Origin: Paenibacillus sp. FSL R7-0337
Lineage (GTDB): Bacteria; Bacillota; Bacilli; Paenibacillales; Paenibacillaceae
Assembly: GCF_037969875.1 (NCBI RefSeq)
Contig: NZ_CP150218.1
Location: 2,418,001-2,482,000 of the forward strand
Direction: 5' to 3'
Length of the DNA stretch: 64,000 nt
Each line of letters opens with the position of its first letter. The first letter of the stretch is position 1. Shown piece after piece: positions 19,979-27,440 of the stretch. The notes under the pieces were generated by a model. That model did not search any database. It worked only from the letters and a program-made list of their open reading frames with translations, and was not told the origin of the DNA. The position numbers were made by a program, and so were the translations under genes.

Positions 19979-20034
19979 ATTATAGCAAAAAAAATTCCCC
20001 GGGAGACAAAAAGTTTGTCCCCGGGGATTTGAAA
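19979..20034 (-). terminator. Terminator with a -10 box at its edge, upstream of ruvC
   Basis: On the minus strand a long imperfect GC-rich stem (ATCCCCGGGGACAAA with TTTGTCTCCCGGGGA) is followed by eight Ts, ending a transcript coming from the bofC side. The T run leads straight into TATAAT (19979-19984) with TTGTCT 19 bases upstream inside the stem, a possible ruvC promoter. Confidence 0.75.
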
Positions 20035-20072
20035 CGCTATTGTTTGTCTACATGTCAGGGCTCAGGAGATAG

Positions 20073-20265
20073 AGGTGCACTAATGCTCCTCATTTGCTCA
20101 TTTAGCCAATATTCCCGGGATTCAGGTGCACTAATGCTCCTCATTTGCTCATTTAGCCAACATTCCTGGGATTCAGGTGCACTAATGCTCCTCATTTGCT
20201 GATTTAGCCAACATTCTCGGGATTCAGGTGCACTTGTGCTCCTCATTTGCTCATTTAGCCAACAT
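20073..20265. repeat. 51-bp minisatellite, left part (3 units plus 40 bases)
   Basis: Units begin AGGTGCAC at 20073, 20124, 20175 and 20226, exactly 51 bases apart. Each carries GCTCCTCATTTGCTCATTT, AGCCAACATT and CCCGGG. The palindromes GTGCAC and CCCGGG recur in every unit. The fourth unit stops after 40 bases at ACAT, where the IS begins. Units differ by single substitutions. Because 51 is divisible by 3, a minus-strand frame stays open through the array (WLNEQMRSISAPESREC-like), but nothing else suggests it is a gene. Confidence 0.95.
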
Positions 20266-20331
20266 CTCCACAGCCCCCTAAAGAAGTTGGAGTCCTCCCC
20301 CACAAAAATGTAGACTAGATATAGGAGGAGG

Positions 20332-20655
20332 ATGAACGGTATGGGACACTTAACAGGAACAAGAGAGAAGGCCGCACAAGAGGTGTTGTCTGGCATTAAG
20401 TCAGCGGTGGTTGCCCGAAAGTATGGGGTGACCCCATCGACAGTGAATCAGTGGGTGAGAGACTACCGAGAGGCCCATGGGGAACAAGATCATCCGTATC
20501 CCCAGGAGACGGTGGAGGAACTGAAGCGTCTCCTGGAAGTGGAGCAGAAATACGAAAAGGCCGTCAAGATGCTCGGCGAAAAGGAGTTAGAGATTGAGAT
20601 TCTGCGTGAACTGCTAAAAAAGCCAACCCCTGCTTATCCGAAAAAATCGAGGTAG
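20332..20655 (+). CDS. IS3-family transposase OrfA
   Basis: 107 residues: a helix-turn-helix of the IS3 type (AARxVARKYGVTPSTVNQWV-like, about 20-45) followed by a leucine-rich coiled coil (about 60-95) with KELEIEILRELLKK. The slippery heptamer AAAAAAG (20616-20622, frame A-AAA-AAG) lies near the 3' end. A -1 slip there continues as KKANPCLSEKIEVAEM straight into OrfB, giving the OrfAB transposase typical of IS3 elements. The start may be ATG 20332 or the next ATG at 20341; AGGAGGAGG lies just upstream. Confidence 0.92.
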   Translation: MNGMGHLTGTREKAAQEVLSGIKSAVVARKYGVTPSTVNQWVRDYREAHGEQDHPYPQETVEELKRLLEVEQKYEKAVKMLGEKELEIEILRELLKKPTPAYPKKSR

Positions 20656-20660
20656 CCGAG

Positions 20661-21594
20661 ATGTTCATTAAGCAGGGATATTCCGCAGCGTTGGTACTAC
20701 GTCTCATCGGGCTCGCAGAGTCCACGTACTACGACCGTAAGAAACGCAAGTCACAGGATGCACAGGCCGTACTCCAGGGGCGCGGAAGACCCGTACCCGG
20801 CTACTCTCTGACCGAGTCTGGAGCGAAGATTAGCGACGAGGAAATCCAGGAATGGCTGCTGGAATTAATCGCTGGAGAAGAGCACGTGTACGGATACAAA
20901 CTGCTGGCCAAGTGCTTGTGGAACCAGCACCGTTTAAAGCTCAATCACAAGAAAAGTTACCGGCTGTGTCAGGCGCTGGATATCCTGCAGCCGCAGCGTC
21001 ACAAGCGTTTTAAGCATCCCCGGAAGCTGCCGGAGAACCGGGTCATTACCGGAGCAGGCCAGCTCTGGCAGATGGACATTAAGTACGGGTACGTGGCGGG
21101 CCGCGACCGGCATTTCTTTGTCCTGAGCATTATCGATGTGTTTACCCGTGTCATCGTCGGCTACCACCGCGGATCGTCGTGTGAGGCCAAAGCACGCCTG
21201 CCAGACGCTGGGACGCGCCATGGAGCAACACTGCGCCCCTGACAGCGCACGTCCGGTGATCCGCACCGACAACGGCCCACAGTTTGTCAGCCATCTGTTT
21301 GGCGACATGTGTGAAAGCTGGGAAATGACCCATGAACGCATTCCGCCTCGAACGCCGGATTTAAACGCTTTTATTGAATCGTTCCACAGTAATATCGACC
21401 GGGATTTGTTCCGCAAAGAGGCATTCGACACGTTCGAAGAGGCCTATGAAGCGGTGGACCGGTACATGGACTTTTACAACAACCGCAGAATGCATACGAG
21501 CCTTCGGAACATGCCGCCAGCTACCTTTGCGGAGTGGGTCCTGACCCAAGAAGACCGCTCCCGCTTCTTCTGGCCGAGAGAAAAAGCGAAATAA
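20661..21594 (+). pseudogene. IS3-family transposase OrfB, frameshifted
   Basis: The rve/DDE integrase region is present but split. The first frame carries HVYGYKLLAK and the first Asp in QLWQMDIKYG, and stops at 21242. The rest, with RTDNGPQFV (second Asp), NAFIESFHS (Glu) and YNNRRMHTSLRNMPP, lies in another frame ending at 21594. The two join cleanly if one A is removed from the AAA at 21189-21191 (CEAK then HACQTLGRAM). Position and context do not fit programmed frameshifting, so I read it as an inactivating insertion, or a sequencing error. Confidence 0.88.
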
Positions 21595-21657
21595 AGAGCA
21601 TATCTACGACAAGTACCGATTTGATACGGAGGACTCCGGGATAAGGGGGTCGCACCG

Positions 21658-21920
21658 ACATTCCCGGGATTCAGGTGCACTAATGCTCCTCATTTGCTCA
21701 TTTAGCCAGCATTCCCGGGATTCAGGTGCACTAATGCTCCTCATTTGCTCATTTAGCCAACATTCCCGGGATTCAGGTGCACTAATGCTCCTCATTTGCT
21801 CATTTAGCCAACATTCCCGGGAGTTCAGGTGCACTTGTGCTCCTCATTTGCTCATTTAGCCAACATTCCCGGGAGTTCAGGTGCACTTGTGCTCTTCACT
21901 ACGCTCCTTTAGCCGCACTT
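21658..21920. repeat. 51/52-bp minisatellite, right part
   Basis: After ACAT and the last 11 bases of the interrupted unit, further units begin AGGTGCAC at 21673, 21724, 21775, 21827 and 21879. The first two intervals are 51 bases; the later ones are 52 because of an added G (CCCGGGAGTTC in place of CCCGGGATTC). The last unit degenerates after GTGCTC. With the left part there were about nine units before insertion. Confidence 0.93.
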
Positions 21921-22010
21921 GGCGCTACCTCTATGGGATTTATCCCCTTCATTTACTCATCCAGCCTACTTTCTGCATCACCAATGGGATTTAGCCCTTT
22001 CATTCCCCGC
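21921..22010. repeat. Diverged continuation of the 51-bp periodicity
   Basis: ATGGGATTTA recurs at 21933 and 21984, again 51 bases apart, each followed by a CCC..TTCATT block recalling the CTCATTTGCTCATTT part of the minisatellite. This looks like an older, decayed stretch of the same array. No gene is visible between here and bofC. Confidence 0.5.
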
Positions 22011-22080
22011 ACAAAAAGACCCGCAGGCCACTTGTGCGCCGCGAGTCTTCATGCTACTGCTGCTAATACTATAGTCTCCC

Positions 22081-22878
22081 TCACTCCGCATGCATCACCT
22101 GTTCAGAGGAATCCCGCGCATAGTCGCTGAATGTGGAGAGTACGCTGTTGTACTCCTCCAGATCCTGCACCCGGATGCCCTGATGAAGCTGCTCCCAGAT
22201 CCCCTTGGGTAAAGAGGATTTAATCGAGCCCATGTCCATTTGGAAAAAGGTCTTCATGACCCGCTCCGCCTCGGGCGGTCCTTGGAACAAGGTCAGGTTG
22301 CCTTGCTCGTCCACCCCGAAGTAGGCTTCTTTTTTGGTCAGCGGCGACAGGTCATTGACCCGCTGCTCCAGCCACAGGTCCCCTTCCCGGCTAATCCAGC
22401 CGCTCCAGCCCGCATGCCGGACAATCAGCTCGTTAAGCTGGGCCGGGGTCTGCTTGCCCGGCAGGGTCTGTACCTCTTCACCGGCTACATAGAGCGTCTT
22501 GAGATGCACTGTTCTGCTGATGGCTTCCTTGCCCACAGCCTTCAGCAGCTCTTGACTGTTCAACACGGCGGCATCCTCTTCGGCATCATCATCTGTATGG
22601 TTATATAGGGCGGCTACAGCCGGTAAGCTGCTTCCGAATTCCAGATTCTGCCCTGCGCTGCCGCTCAGGAATGACGAAGATTTAAGCAGCGTGCTGATCT
22701 CTTCCGGAACCTGCATGCCGCGCCAGGCGAGCAACGTCAGCACGAGGCATGCCGCACCTACCCAGGGAGCTTTTTTCCAGCGTCTCCACCGCCGCCACAG
22801 TTGTTTTTTCAGGCGAAAAGCATTCACGTTAATCCCTTCATTCTGGTTTTTTCCTATTGTGACCTGTGAAGGGATCAT
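22081..22878 (-). CDS. bofC: BofC-like forespore checkpoint protein
   Basis: 265 residues. A basic N-terminus and one hydrophobic span (about 38-52) direct it across the membrane. The C-terminal half matches the BofC domain: VHLKTLYVAGEEVQTLPGK, KKEAYFGVDEQGNLTLFQGPPEAERVMKTFFQ and GIRVQDLEEYNSVLSTFSDYA. In B. subtilis BofC is made in the forespore and restrains SpoIVB signalling of pro-sigma-K processing. Here bofC lies upstream of ruvC-ruvA, as bofC precedes ruvA in B. subtilis, but about 2 kb of repeats and an IS now separate them. The protein is longer than B. subtilis BofC (about 170) through its N-terminal half. Confidence 0.8.
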   Translation of the reverse strand: MIPSQVTIGKNQNEGINVNAFRLKKQLWRRWRRWKKAPWVGAACLVLTLLAWRGMQVPEEISTLLKSSSFLSGSAGQNLEFGSSLPAVAALYNHTDDDAEEDAAVLNSQELLKAVGKEAISRTVHLKTLYVAGEEVQTLPGKQTPAQLNELIVRHAGWSGWISREGDLWLEQRVNDLSPLTKKEAYFGVDEQGNLTLFQGPPEAERVMKTFFQMDMGSIKSSLPKGIWEQLHQGIRVQDLEEYNSVLSTFSDYARDSSEQVMHAE

Positions 22879-22915
22879 TTATGCGTAAATGCTTGAAATT
22901 CATCCCAGCCTGAAT

Positions 22916-24160
22916 TCAATCCGTGCGCTGCGGATTCTCAATCGCCCCAAGGAACAGCACAACTCCGCTCTGCGTGTCCCGGATCATGAACAGGAACGGC
23001 CGGTTGACATTCATTTCAAAGGGCTTATCTGCAGGGGGCGCTGCTGCTCCGGTAAGCATACCAATTACAGTGGAAGCCGCTGCCTCCGTTCCCCGCTCGT
23101 TCACATCGATATAGGTTTTGTGGATGACCTGTTCCACAAAAATCGGGCTGTCCAGATCCGCCATAAGGGAGAAATCGCCCCGGTTCGGATCAAAGGCAAG
23201 CTTCACGCCCAGCGCCTGCAGCACTTTGGAGAGCTCTGTCCCATAGCTGGCCGTGAATCTCGGCAGCAGCAGCGTCCCCAGGGTACTGGAAAAATCCTCA
23301 TCGAGCAGCAGAGTTCCCTGCTCCAGTTGACCCACAAGCTCCGAGAGAGAGGATTGCTCACCCGGAAGGACCACTACCATCTCCAGCTGTCCCTCTCCGT
23401 AGGGAAGCTTCACCGCCTGCCAATCCTCATGAGCTGCATACTCGAACATACCGCTCCGCTTCATCATCATTACCTGCGCTGCCGGTCCGTCCAGTGGATA
23501 AAAGTCGGCCTGCTTCGTAGCCTGTTCCTCGAACACATCTGTCCAGTTGCCTTTGAAATACAGCGCATTGACAAGGACAGCCACAGCCAGCGGTCCGGGC
23601 GGCTCCGTGAGCATCTCCTGAATCTTGTCCTCCGTATGGTCTGCCACCCAACCGTTAATCTCCTTCACAGACTCCTCTGCCGCCAGGTCCGTAGTCTTAA
23701 TCTGCGCATCATAGAAGTTCTCACCGGTCTTGAGATATTCCCTGCGCAGCGGCAGGCCCTTCATCCCCCAGACCGAATTTGCGATCTTCAGCTCCACGCC
23801 CGGTCCTACATGATTCAAGAGCTTCATTAATGACTGATGGCCAGTATTCAGCTTCTGCCGTTCGTCCGGCGCATAGCCCAGCAGCTTCCCGAGTTCCTCT
23901 GCCGTCTCTCCGGCACTGCCGTTATAAGCCAGGGCCAGAGCGGTAGCGACACTGTACGGGGATATCGTCAGGTTCCCGCTCCCCTGCTTCCATAACTGGC
24001 CGAACAGCTTCACGCCCAGCCGGTTGCTGCTGTCAGCCAGACCCGAATCGAGCCCTGCTGCAGCAGCCTGTCTCTCCGCGTAATTCATGCCCGAACCCCC
24101 TCCACTGCAGCCGCCCAAGAGCAGCACGGCCAGTATAAGTGCGGATAATCTTTTGCCCAT
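22916..24160 (-). CDS. Lipoprotein serpin (serine protease inhibitor)
   Basis: 414 residues. A lipoprotein signal peptide ends LLLGGC with the lipidated Cys at 18. The serpin fold follows: NLTISPYSVATALALAYNGS, VNALYFKGNW, the hinge NERGTEAAAST near residue 360, and NRPFLFMIRDTQSGVVLFLGAIENP at the end. The hinge has the small residues that inhibitory serpins need for loop insertion. Counting from the hinge, the P4-P1' region is about M-L-T-G-A, suggesting subtilisin- or elastase-like targets rather than trypsin-like ones. It is probably anchored outside the membrane and guards against endogenous or foreign proteases. It lies 38 bp upstream of bofC on the same strand and is divergent from fabV. 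Confidence 0.92.
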   Translation of the reverse strand: MGKRLSALILAVLLLGGCSGGGSGMNYAERQAAAAGLDSGLADSSNRLGVKLFGQLWKQGSGNLTISPYSVATALALAYNGSAGETAEELGKLLGYAPDERQKLNTGHQSLMKLLNHVGPGVELKIANSVWGMKGLPLRREYLKTGENFYDAQIKTTDLAAEESVKEINGWVADHTEDKIQEMLTEPPGPLAVAVLVNALYFKGNWTDVFEEQATKQADFYPLDGPAAQVMMMKRSGMFEYAAHEDWQAVKLPYGEGQLEMVVVLPGEQSSLSELVGQLEQGTLLLDEDFSSTLGTLLLPRFTASYGTELSKVLQALGVKLAFDPNRGDFSLMADLDSPIFVEQVIHKTYIDVNERGTEAAASTVIGMLTGAAAPPADKPFEMNVNRPFLFMIRDTQSGVVLFLGAIENPQRTD

Positions 24161-24353
24161 TACAGACCCTCCCTAAATTCTCCGTAGCCTCTCTACCCAC
24201 TGACGCTGCAGATTGGGAAAAGTTGCAAATTCTTAGCGGCAGGCCTACAAAATTGCTATTCATTATATTGAAGGCTTATCTTTCTATGCCATCATTTGCT
24301 ATACTCTATATTAACGAAAAAAGTTAAAAACTAAAACAAAGGGGATATCCTTG

Positions 24354-25544
24354 ATGATTATTCAGCCAAAAACACGCGGCTTTATCTGCACAACAGCTCA
24401 CCCGGAGGGATGTGCCGGACAAATACAGGAACAGATCGATTATGTACGGTCCCAAAAGAAGCTTACCGGCCCGGTGAACGTGCTGGTCATCGGCGCTTCC
24501 ACAGGTTATGGACTGGCTTCGCGAATTGCCGCTGCCTTTGGCGCGGGCGCGAACACCATCGGCGTCTTCTTCGACAAGGCTGCTGAAGGCACCCGCACCG
24601 CCTCCGCAGGCTGGTACAATTCTGCTGCCTTTGAACGTGAAGCGGCCAAGCAGGGGCTGAAATCCTTCAGCATCGTCGGCGATGCCTTCTCGGACGCCGT
24701 CAAGACCACAACGATCGAACTAATCAAGGCCGAATTCGGCACCGTTGACCTGGTCGTCTACAGCGTGGCCTCCCCGCGCCGCACCCATCCGGTAACCGGA
24801 GAGGTGTTCTCTTCGGTTATTAAGCCGGTAGGCGAAGCTTACTCGAACAAGACGATGAACTTCCACACCGGAGAAGTCTCCACCGTTACCATTGAACCGG
24901 CTACAGAGGATGAAGTCCGCCAGACCATAGCCGTGATGGGCGGAGAAGACTGGGGCATGTGGATCAGCCAGATGCAGGAGGCCGGTGTGCTTGCTGACGG
25001 AGCAACTACCGTAGCGTACTCTTATATCGGACCCAAGATTACGCATCCTATCTACAAGGACGGAACTATCGGCCAGGCGAAGAACCATCTGGAGCAGACC
25101 GCCATTGCCTTGAACGATCAGCTCTCCGCCACAGGGGGCCGGGCCTTCGTATCTGTGAATAAGGCACTGGTGACCCAATCCAGCTCGGCGATCCCGGTAG
25201 TGCCGCTGTATATCTCCGCCCTGTACAGAGTCATGAAGGAGAAGGAGCTGCACGAGAACTGCATCCAGCAGATGTACCGTCTGTTCGCAGACCATCTGTA
25301 TAACGGCGGCGAAGCCGCTGCGGACGGCAGCCACCTGATCCGCATTGACGACTGGGAGATGCGCGAAGATGTGCAGATCGAGGTCATGAGACGCTGGAAT
25401 GAGCTGGAGACCGATAATGTGCCTGAGCTGGCGGATCTGGCAGGCTATCAGGACGACTTCTTCCATCTGTTCGGCTTCCGTACCGAAGGCGTAGACTATG
25501 AAGCTGATACAGACCCTGCCGTAGAGATTCCTAATATGGTGTAA
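24354..25544 (+). CDS. fabV: Trans-2-enoyl-ACP/CoA reductase FabV
   Basis: NADH-dependent enoyl reductase completing each fatty-acid elongation cycle. Recognised by IIQPKTRGFICTTAHPEGC at the start, the nucleotide-binding VLVIGASTGYGLASR, SVASPRR, and the catalytic YSYIGPKITHPIYKDGTIGQAK block, with the wide Tyr-x8-Lys spacing of FabV. 396 residues from ATG 24354, which is nine bases after AAAGGGG; a TTG one codon earlier is less likely. A -10 TATACT lies at 24300-24305. FabV enzymes are known to be resistant to triclosan, unlike FabI. Confidence 0.96.
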   Translation: MIIQPKTRGFICTTAHPEGCAGQIQEQIDYVRSQKKLTGPVNVLVIGASTGYGLASRIAAAFGAGANTIGVFFDKAAEGTRTASAGWYNSAAFEREAAKQGLKSFSIVGDAFSDAVKTTTIELIKAEFGTVDLVVYSVASPRRTHPVTGEVFSSVIKPVGEAYSNKTMNFHTGEVSTVTIEPATEDEVRQTIAVMGGEDWGMWISQMQEAGVLADGATTVAYSYIGPKITHPIYKDGTIGQAKNHLEQTAIALNDQLSATGGRAFVSVNKALVTQSSSAIPVVPLYISALYRVMKEKELHENCIQQMYRLFADHLYNGGEAAADGSHLIRIDDWEMREDVQIEVMRRWNELETDNVPELADLAGYQDDFFHLFGFRTEGVDYEADTDPAVEIPNMV

Positions 25545-25692
25545 AAGCCTGATGCTTGCTGTACAGCAAGCGCAAGAAAATCACCCTGCGGGTGAATAAG
25601 ATTACCTATTCGCCAGCACCCGAGCACAATGTATGCTGTTTTCCGCATACATTTGGGCCATACGCCTGCGTGCAAGCACAATTCCTATACAC

Positions 25693-25724
25693 CAAGAAGC
25701 CGCTCCTCCCCGGAGCGGCTTCCT
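25693..25724. terminator. Bidirectional terminator between fabV and the ABC permease
   Basis: GAAGCCGCTCC (25696-25706) pairs with GGAGCGGCTTC (25712-25722). A further short hairpin (GCTTGCTGTACAGCAAGC) follows fabV at about 25555-25572. Confidence 0.75.
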
Positions 25725-25782
25725 TTGCGTTCTATCCAGCCTTTGGCGCGGCCTGCGCCACAATCCGCACAGTCCCACCAGC

Positions 25783-26493
25783 TTATTCGTCCCGGAGCCG
25801 CTTCTGGTACAGCACCACAGACACAATCGTCAGCACGGCTGTCCACGCCGCAATGATCAGAAGAGGCGGCCACACCTCTGCCGCAGAATAACCGGCAGGG
25901 CTCAGGTTCAGCAAATGTATTAATTGGCTGCTTGGCATGTAGTCCAGCAATCCTAATACTGGATAATTCTTCGCCAATACAGCCCCCCACGGTGCGCCCA
26001 TGAAGATGAAGGCTACCGGGATGATGGATAAGGAAGCATCAAGCAAGGTTTTGGAATAGAGACCACAGATCGTCCCGGCTGCCGTGTAGAGAACAATGGA
26101 AAGAACAATCGCGGCTACAAATGCTCCTATATTTACTGGTTCATAGCCATACAATAGTGTAGAAACGGTAAGTACCACCGCTGACATGACAAAGACCAGA
26201 CTGCTTTTGCCCATCAGCACATCCATTGTAGTAGCCGGAGTCATCATAAGGGACCGCAGCGTGTTGCGTTCCTTCTCTTCCGCAATCAGGCAGGCTTGAG
26301 CGAAGCAGGTCAGCAGGACAAACGAACTGTTGAACAGGAATCCGGCGGCTCCCGGCAAGGATGTCCCTGCGCTTTTAAACAGCAGCGCAAACAGAATCGG
26401 AAACAGCAGCATAATGGACAGCGCATAATTGCGCGAGAATTCCTTGTAATCCTTCACAAAGATCGCGCTGGCCCGCTTATAGGAGATGTTCAT
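25783..26493 (-). CDS. ABC-2 type exporter permease
   Basis: 236 residues, six hydrophobic spans, with the ABC-2 permease features ERNTLRSLMMTPATTMDVLMGKS between spans 2 and 3 and a conserved last half (SIIPVAFIFMGAPWGAVLAKNYP). Such subunits export drugs, peptides or ions with the ATPase encoded just upstream; the substrate cannot be told. Its ATG overlaps the ATPase stop by four bases (ATGA). The order regulator-ATPase-permease suggests one operon. Confidence 0.85.
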   Translation of the reverse strand: MNISYKRASAIFVKDYKEFSRNYALSIMLLFPILFALLFKSAGTSLPGAAGFLFNSSFVLLTCFAQACLIAEEKERNTLRSLMMTPATTMDVLMGKSSLVFVMSAVVLTVSTLLYGYEPVNIGAFVAAIVLSIVLYTAAGTICGLYSKTLLDASLSIIPVAFIFMGAPWGAVLAKNYPVLGLLDYMPSSQLIHLLNLSPAGYSAAEVWPPLLIIAAWTAVLTIVSVVLYQKRLRDE

Positions 26494-27335
26494 AGCAGCT
26501 CACTTCCCGTCATTTTGATAAAAATATCACCCAGGCTCGGTTCCTTCGTCTCTACCCGTTCAATAAGTCCCCGCTTCATCCAATCCGCGATCCGGTCCGC
26601 CGTGTCCCCGTCCACCGGAAGCTCATGAGCCTCTCCGCTGGTCAGCTCCACCCGGATTACATTCTCGCGGTGCTGACGCTTCAGTTCCCGCGGAGAGCCG
26701 ATGGTCTGGATACGTCCCTGATAGAGAATCGCCACACGGTTACAGAGCAGCTCCGCCTCCGCCATATCATGCGTGGTGATGAAGATAGTCGTACCCTTCT
26801 CATTCAGATAACGTAAGCCTTTATAGATATGCGCTGAATTCACAGGGTCCAGGGCCGAGGTCGGCTCATCCAGGAACAACAGCTCCGGCTCATGGATAAT
26901 GGCGCAGGCCAGCATCACCCGCTGACGCATCCCTTTGGACAGCGTGTTTGTTTTCTTCTTGCGCTCACTGCTCAAATTAACGAACTGCAGCACCTGATCC
27001 ACCGCAGAGCGGGGAAGATCGTACAGCTTCCGGTACAGCTCCAGATTCTCCTCTATGGACAACCGCTCGTACAGGCCGCTGTTATCGGTCAGAATGCCAA
27101 AACGCATCTTCTGGGCCGACTGCTGCATCGCCTCTGCCGGCTGATCGAAGACTTTGGCCGCTCCGCCAGTCGGCTTCAGCTGTGCAGTCAGAATCTTAAT
27201 TAAGGTGGTTTTGCCTGCACCGCTCGGACCGAGGAACCCGAAAATCTCCCCCTTTGGAATACTGAAGGACACCTCTGTCAGCGCATCTCTAGCCCCGAAG
27301 GTCTTGCGGACCTGCTCTACCTGAATAACCGCCAT
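26490..27335 (-). CDS. ABC transporter ATP-binding protein (exporter class)
   Basis: 281 residues with intact Walker A GPSGAGKTT near residue 37, signature LSKGMRQRVMLA near 136, Walker B LLFLDEPTSALDP near 157, and an H-loop TTHD. It resembles the DrrA/NatA/CcmA class of export ATPases and pairs with the overlapping permease gene. The 105-bp gap from the upstream regulator has no terminator, so cotranscription is likely. Confidence 0.92.
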   Translation of the reverse strand: MAVIQVEQVRKTFGARDALTEVSFSIPKGEIFGFLGPSGAGKTTLIKILTAQLKPTGGAAKVFDQPAEAMQQSAQKMRFGILTDNSGLYERLSIEENLELYRKLYDLPRSAVDQVLQFVNLSSERKKKTNTLSKGMRQRVMLACAIIHEPELLFLDEPTSALDPVNSAHIYKGLRYLNEKGTTIFITTHDMAEAELLCNRVAILYQGRIQTIGSPRELKRQHRENVIRVELTSGEAHELPVDGDTADRIADWMKRGLIERVETKEPSLGDIFIKMTGSELL

Positions 27336-27440
27336 CTCGCCACATCCTTTAGTTGTTGATGGCTTAACGTTATCCGGATTCCAGCCTTTCAGCCACCAAA
27401 ACCGGGTGAATTGTACCCATTCCGGCCTGAACGGTACCTT

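Larger units (their letters stand above)
20266..21657 (+). mobile_element. IS3-family insertion sequence (1,392 bp)
   Basis: The element is bounded by a direct ACAT on each side (20262-20265 and 21658-21661). Removing it with one ACAT rejoins 40 and 11 bases into one perfect 51-bp repeat unit, so both ends are exact. The ends are imperfect inverted repeats sharing CCCCCT and GGAGTCCTCC. It carries orfA and orfB in the overlapping IS3 arrangement. orfB is disrupted by one base, so this copy probably cannot transpose by itself. Confidence 0.95.

Noticed and set aside
20055..20396. Minus-strand frame of 113 codons through the left repeats
   Set aside because: It runs across the IS end and is open only because the repeat length is a multiple of three.
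20073..21920. CRISPR-like array
   Set aside because: Units are directly adjacent with no unique spacers, and no cas genes are near; it is a tandem minisatellite.
24033..24263. Minus-strand frame upstream of the serpin start
   Set aside because: Out of frame with the serpin and covering its divergent promoter region; no support.
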